A stretch of 26,125 bases of DNA from Fimbriiglobus sp043785105 (GTDB lineage Bacteria > Planctomycetota > Planctomycetia > Gemmatales > Gemmataceae), in NCBI GenBank assembly GCA_043785105.1, contig JAYVXO010000007.1, forward strand, positions 1 to 26,125, written 5' to 3'. The notes beneath the pieces are model-generated. The model saw only the letters and a program-made list of their open reading frames with translations, was not told the DNA's origin and did no database searches. The position numbers and the translations under genes were made by a program. Of this stretch, positions 23,955-26,125 are shown one piece after another; position 1 is the first letter of the stretch; each line of letters starts with the position of its first letter.

Positions 23955-24114
23955 TCACCACGAATCGGACGAATAAAACGAATGAAATCCAGAACAAAGA
24001 CGAGTTAGCCCGACGCGCCAGCGAGGGGTTCGGCGTGACCCCTCGCTGGCGCGTCGGGCTAACAAGCTCGTTGGCTGTAAAACTAATTCGTTCGATTCGT
24101 GTTATTCGTGGTGA
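23955..24114. repeat. Outer inverted repeat, CACCACGAAT type, flanking a second palindrome
   Basis: The left arm at 23955-23985 reads TCACCACGAAT followed by two further ACGAAT units; the right arm at 24085-24114, on the other strand, reads TCACCACGAAT followed by the same ACGAAT units. The match is imperfect between units. The 26-bp-arm hairpin 24004-24063 sits in the middle, so one palindrome is nested in another. The whole lies between the convergent oxidoreductase and methyltransferase genes and may serve as a bidirectional terminator. Confidence 0.75.
24004..24063. repeat. Perfect 26-bp-arm hairpin (GTTAGCCCGACGCGCC family, short copy)
   Basis: The arms 24004-24029 and 24038-24063 are exact reverse complements with an 8-base loop (TCGGCGTG). 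The arms are identical to those of the element at 14093-14235, whose loop is 91 bases. If translated, this repeat gives the peptides LARRASEGF and SPTRQRGV in open frames on either strand; I regard those as artefacts. Confidence 0.9.
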
Positions 24115-24133
24115 ATGATCCGGGTGGTTGAGG

Positions 24134-25333
24134 TTAGAACACCCGACTGATGACACACTTCAAGTAGCCGGATTCGCGGCAGGTGACGGCAACGGGGTGA
24201 TCGGGGGCCGGGCCACGGCGTTCGAGAATTTGGAGGTCGCGTTTGGATTCGACTGCGACTTGGGCGATCGTGTCTTCAAACATCTCCTGCGAAATCAATC
24301 CGGTGCAACAACAAGAGACCAGCACCCCGTCGGGTGCGAGTAGCTTCATCGCTTGTTGGTGGAGCTTGCGGTAGCCTTGCATTGCTTTCGGGATGGCGGC
24401 GCGGTTGCGGGCGAATTTGGGCGGGTCGAGGACGATCAGGTCGAACTTGCGGCCGGCCGTGACGAGCTTGTCGAGGTAACCGAACACGTCCTGTTGCGTG
24501 AACGTCAACTGCCCGAGGCCGTTCAGGACGGCGTTGCGTTCGGCTAGCTTGAGTGCGGGTTCGGAAGCGTCCACGCACTCGACTTCCGTCGCACCCGCCT
24601 TGGCGGCGTACAACCCGAAGCCGCCACTGTAGCTGAACGCATCCAGCATCCGCCGACCGAGTGCGAGTTTGGCGACTGCCACCCGGTTGTCACGCTGATC
24701 GAGGTAATAGCCGGTCTTCTGGCCTTCGGTCAGATTCACCGCAAATTGCAGGTGGTTTTCGTGAATGATCAGTTCGGCGGGTGGCGGCTCGCCGCACAAC
24801 ATGCCGTCGTGAAGCTCCAGCCCTTCGAGTTGGCCGATCCCCTTTTCGGTGCGAAGGTAGATGCCTTTCGCGTTCAGCAATTCCATGAGAATTTCGCCGA
24901 ACATCGCCTTTTGCTTCGCAATCCCGAGTGATGTGAACTGCACCGTGAGGTAGTCCGCGTACCGATCCACGACCACGCCGGAGAGCAAATCCGCTTCACT
25001 AAACACGACCCGGTAGGCCGCGTTCGGCCCGGTATTGAGCTTCAATACGTCGTGCCGCAGGGCGATGGCGCGTTCGAGCCGAGCCTTGAAAAACGCTCGA
25101 TCCAGGGGGGCTTCTGGCTCCCACGAGTAGAGCCGGACGATGATTTTGCTTTGGCTGTTGAACAGCCCGCGACCGACGAACCCGCCCGTCGCGGACATCA
25201 AATTGACAACATCGCCGTCACGGGGTTTGCCTTCAATCCGCTCCACCGCACCGGCAAACACCCAGGGGTGCCGCCCGAAAAAAGGTTGGGCTTTTTGGGG
25301 CTTCAGAACCACGTTGCTATTCGGAGTAGTCAT
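24134..25333 (-). CDS. RlmI/RlmK-like class I SAM-dependent rRNA methyltransferase
   Basis: This 399-residue cytoplasmic enzyme is predicted to methylate a base of 23S rRNA using S-adenosylmethionine. An N-terminal PUA-like RNA-binding domain occupies about 5-75 (PFFGRHPWVFAGAVERIEG). The middle domain includes SGVVVDRYADYLTVQFTS. The C-terminal Rossmann methyltransferase has motif I LDAFSYSGGFGLYAA, motif II VECVDAS, motif IV IVLDPPKFA and motif VI LVSCCCTG. This is the COG1092 layout shared by RlmI (m5C1962) and RlmK; the exact target base is not provable here. I choose the ATG at 25331-25333, although a TTG five codons upstream is in frame. It begins 15 bases after the response-regulator stop, so the two genes are very likely co-transcribed. 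Confidence 0.92.
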   Translation of the reverse strand: MTTPNSNVVLKPQKAQPFFGRHPWVFAGAVERIEGKPRDGDVVNLMSATGGFVGRGLFNSQSKIIVRLYSWEPEAPLDRAFFKARLERAIALRHDVLKLNTGPNAAYRVVFSEADLLSGVVVDRYADYLTVQFTSLGIAKQKAMFGEILMELLNAKGIYLRTEKGIGQLEGLELHDGMLCGEPPPAELIIHENHLQFAVNLTEGQKTGYYLDQRDNRVAVAKLALGRRMLDAFSYSGGFGLYAAKAGATEVECVDASEPALKLAERNAVLNGLGQLTFTQQDVFGYLDKLVTAGRKFDLIVLDPPKFARNRAAIPKAMQGYRKLHQQAMKLLAPDGVLVSCCCTGLISQEMFEDTIAQVAVESKRDLQILERRGPAPDHPVAVTCRESGYLKCVISRVF

Positions 25334-25348
25334 AAGCTCGCAGGTCAA

Positions 25349-25783
25349 TTAGGAAAGCGTACCGTGTTGCACGCGGCGGAAGTACGCCAGCGTGCGGTCG
25401 GTCGGTGTCGGTTCGGGAATGGCTTGAAGGAGTGCGCGAACCCGCAGCAGCAGTTCGGTTTTGTTAATGGGGCGAGTCACGAAGTCGTCGGTGCCAACTT
25501 CGACGGCGCGTTCGATGTCGGTCGGCTGATCGAGCGCGGTGACCATCAGGATGCCAACGTTCGCCGTCACCGGGTCGGCGCGAAGTCGCTTGCACACTTC
25601 AAACCCGCTCAGTTTGGGCATCATGATGTCGAGCAATATCACGTCCGGCTTCCAGGTCACGGCATCGCGCAGCGCGTCCTCGCCATTCGTGGCGATGAGC
25701 GTTTCGTACCCGGTCCCATCGAGGTGGGCTTCGAGCAACTCCGCGTTGGGCCGGGTGTCATCGACAATTAACACACGAGGCAT
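25349..25783 (-). CDS. Single-domain response regulator (receiver), atypical Lys-to-Arg
   Basis: This 144-residue protein is a CheY-like receiver with no output domain. The acidic pair is D8-D9, the phospho-acceptor is D52 in VILLDIMMP, and T82 is in LMVTALD. The normally invariant Lys of the (T/S)KP motif is Arg: FVT-R104-PIN. A short tail (about 120-144) follows helix 5. I start at the ATG 25781-25783, because GGAG lies six bases upstream and the protein then opens with the usual MPRVLIVDD; an ATG ten codons further up is also in frame. No histidine kinase is encoded nearby. It lies directly upstream of the rRNA methyltransferase gene. It could act by protein-protein contact or serve a kinase encoded elsewhere. 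Confidence 0.9.
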   Translation of the reverse strand: MPRVLIVDDTRPNAELLEAHLDGTGYETLIATNGEDALRDAVTWKPDVILLDIMMPKLSGFEVCKRLRADPVTANVGILMVTALDQPTDIERAVEVGTDDFVTRPINKTELLLRVRALLQAIPEPTPTDRTLAYFRRVQHGTLS

Positions 25784-25811
25784 CGGCAACTCCAGCAAGG
25801 GCAAGGTGGTC

Positions 25812-25817
25812 ATTATA
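25812..25817 (-). promoter_or_regulatory. Possible -10 box for response regulator-methyltransferase operon
   Basis: TATAAT, read on the minus strand, lies 28 bases upstream of the chosen start codon, a sensible distance for a -10 element with a short leader. No good -35 hexamer is visible at 16-18 bases further upstream. The same bases also form the start of the alternative longer reading frame, so this is tentative. Confidence 0.3.
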
Positions 25818-25833
25818 GGAGGCCCTGCGGAAA

Positions 25834-25859
25834 CGAAAAAACCAAGCCGGAGCCTGGTT
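25834..25859 (-). terminator. Intrinsic terminator on the minus strand
   Basis: Read on the minus strand, AACCAGGC, loop TCCG and GCTTGGTT form an 8-bp stem with one G-U pair, and the stem runs directly into a T tract (TTTTTT including stem bases) at 25839-25834. This is a standard Rho-independent terminator. No minus-strand gene precedes it within the window, so it should belong to a gene starting beyond the right edge, or to a transcript of the repeat region. Confidence 0.65.
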
Positions 25860-26030
25860 GAATCAAAAGCAGTAGTTCGCGGGTGCCTGGGGTGTCGTGA
25901 GGGGGTGCCTGGGGTGTCGCTGCGCTCAACCCCAGGCTAATCGCTGGCATCCCTACCGGGATGCCTCAGGTTGCTACTACCCCGATGGAATGTTTCGGAA
26001 TGGTTTTTATCCCGAAGGGATAACAGCCAT
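25860..26030. repeat. Cluster of short hairpins and a direct repeat
   Basis: GGGTGCCTGGGGTGTCG occurs twice (25881-25897 and 25903-25919). GCCTGGGGT at 25907-25915 pairs perfectly with ACCCCAGGC at 25929-25937. GGCATCCC (25946-25953) pairs with GGGATGCC (25958-25965) around TACC. TTATCCC (26007-26013) pairs with GGGATAA (26017-26023) around GAA. I see no gene here. The style matches the dispersed intergenic repeats seen in planctomycete genomes. Confidence 0.65.
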
Positions 26031-26124
26031 TAGAGCGGTTCTCGCATTGGTGTAGCGTACACCAATGCCATATTTTGCGAGCTATCTTCCGAGTGTCCGC
26101 TACACAAAATCGGGAACCGCTCTA
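26031..26124. mobile_element. MITE-like element with 32-bp terminal inverted repeats at TA ends
   Basis: The left arm 26031-26062 starts TAGAGCGGTTCTCGCATTGG, and the right arm 26093-26124 mirrors it at 27 of 32 positions (its outermost 14 bases differ at one site). Both ends carry TA, as expected if the element inserts at and duplicates TA, like IS630/Tc1-related MITEs. A perfect small hairpin GCATTGGTGTA, GCG, TACACCAATGC lies at its left. It has no coding capacity and touches the right window edge, so its outer flank is not visible. Confidence 0.65.
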
Positions 26125-26125
26125 G

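Noticed and set aside
25881..25919. CRISPR-like direct repeat pair
   Set aside because: There are only two 17-bp copies with a 5-base gap; the spacing and copy number do not fit a CRISPR array.

Overview
The window looks like chromosomal DNA of a planctomycete, most likely a Gemmataceae-type genome. The sequence is GC-rich. Its protein repertoire is characteristic of the PVC group: a DUF1501 protein, a DUF1549/DUF1553 protein with cytochrome-like cysteines, a PEP-CTERM protein, a two-haem protein with the planctomycete-type haem-binding domain, a Gfo/Idh/MocA oxidoreductase, and an Omp85/BamA protein. The intergenic spaces are crowded with palindromic repeats. The organism call is inference from gene content; no rRNA or other marker gene is present.

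Layout. (1) 1-5205: the end of a plus-strand reading frame, a C-terminal remnant of a GNAT acetyltransferase, then three minus-strand genes for exported proteins (transcription order: DUF1549/DUF1553, PEP-CTERM, DUF1501). (2) 5206-5995: a long non-coding stretch with a textbook small inverted-repeat element (MITE) that has perfect 18-bp ends and a 9-bp target duplication. (3) 5996-11862: three plus-strand genes, an exported esterase/SMP-30 fusion, a MerA-like flavin disulfide oxidoreductase, and a MgtA-type P-type ATPase. (4) 12107-19425: minus-strand genes, in transcription order BamA, ABC-2 permease, ABC ATPase, a kelch-type beta-propeller protein and a Tat-exported Fe/Mn superoxide dismutase. 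Palindromic elements sit between several of them. (5) 19426-22590: a very large two-haem, DUF6797 and beta-propeller protein. (6) 22842-23939: a plus-strand Gfo/Idh/MocA oxidoreductase, convergent with (7) an RlmI-like rRNA methyltransferase and the response-regulator gene directly upstream of it. (8) 25784-26125: non-coding DNA with a terminator, short hairpins and a second MITE-like element.

How the parts relate. The DUF1549/DUF1501 pair, the two-haem protein, the PEP-CTERM protein, the kelch protein, the esterase/SMP-30 protein and the dismutase are all predicted to be exported, and BamA would insert outer-membrane proteins. The window therefore leans strongly towards cell-envelope functions. 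The genes look otherwise like ordinary neighbours, not one dedicated pathway. I see no CRISPR array, phage, defence island, tRNA or rRNA.

The most unusual signal is not a gene. At least seven distinct inverted-repeat elements occupy nearly every larger intergenic gap, several of them nested inside or abutting one another. Two families occur twice in the window. One of them shapes the 5' end of the ABC ATPase gene and would create a false N-terminal extension if missed.
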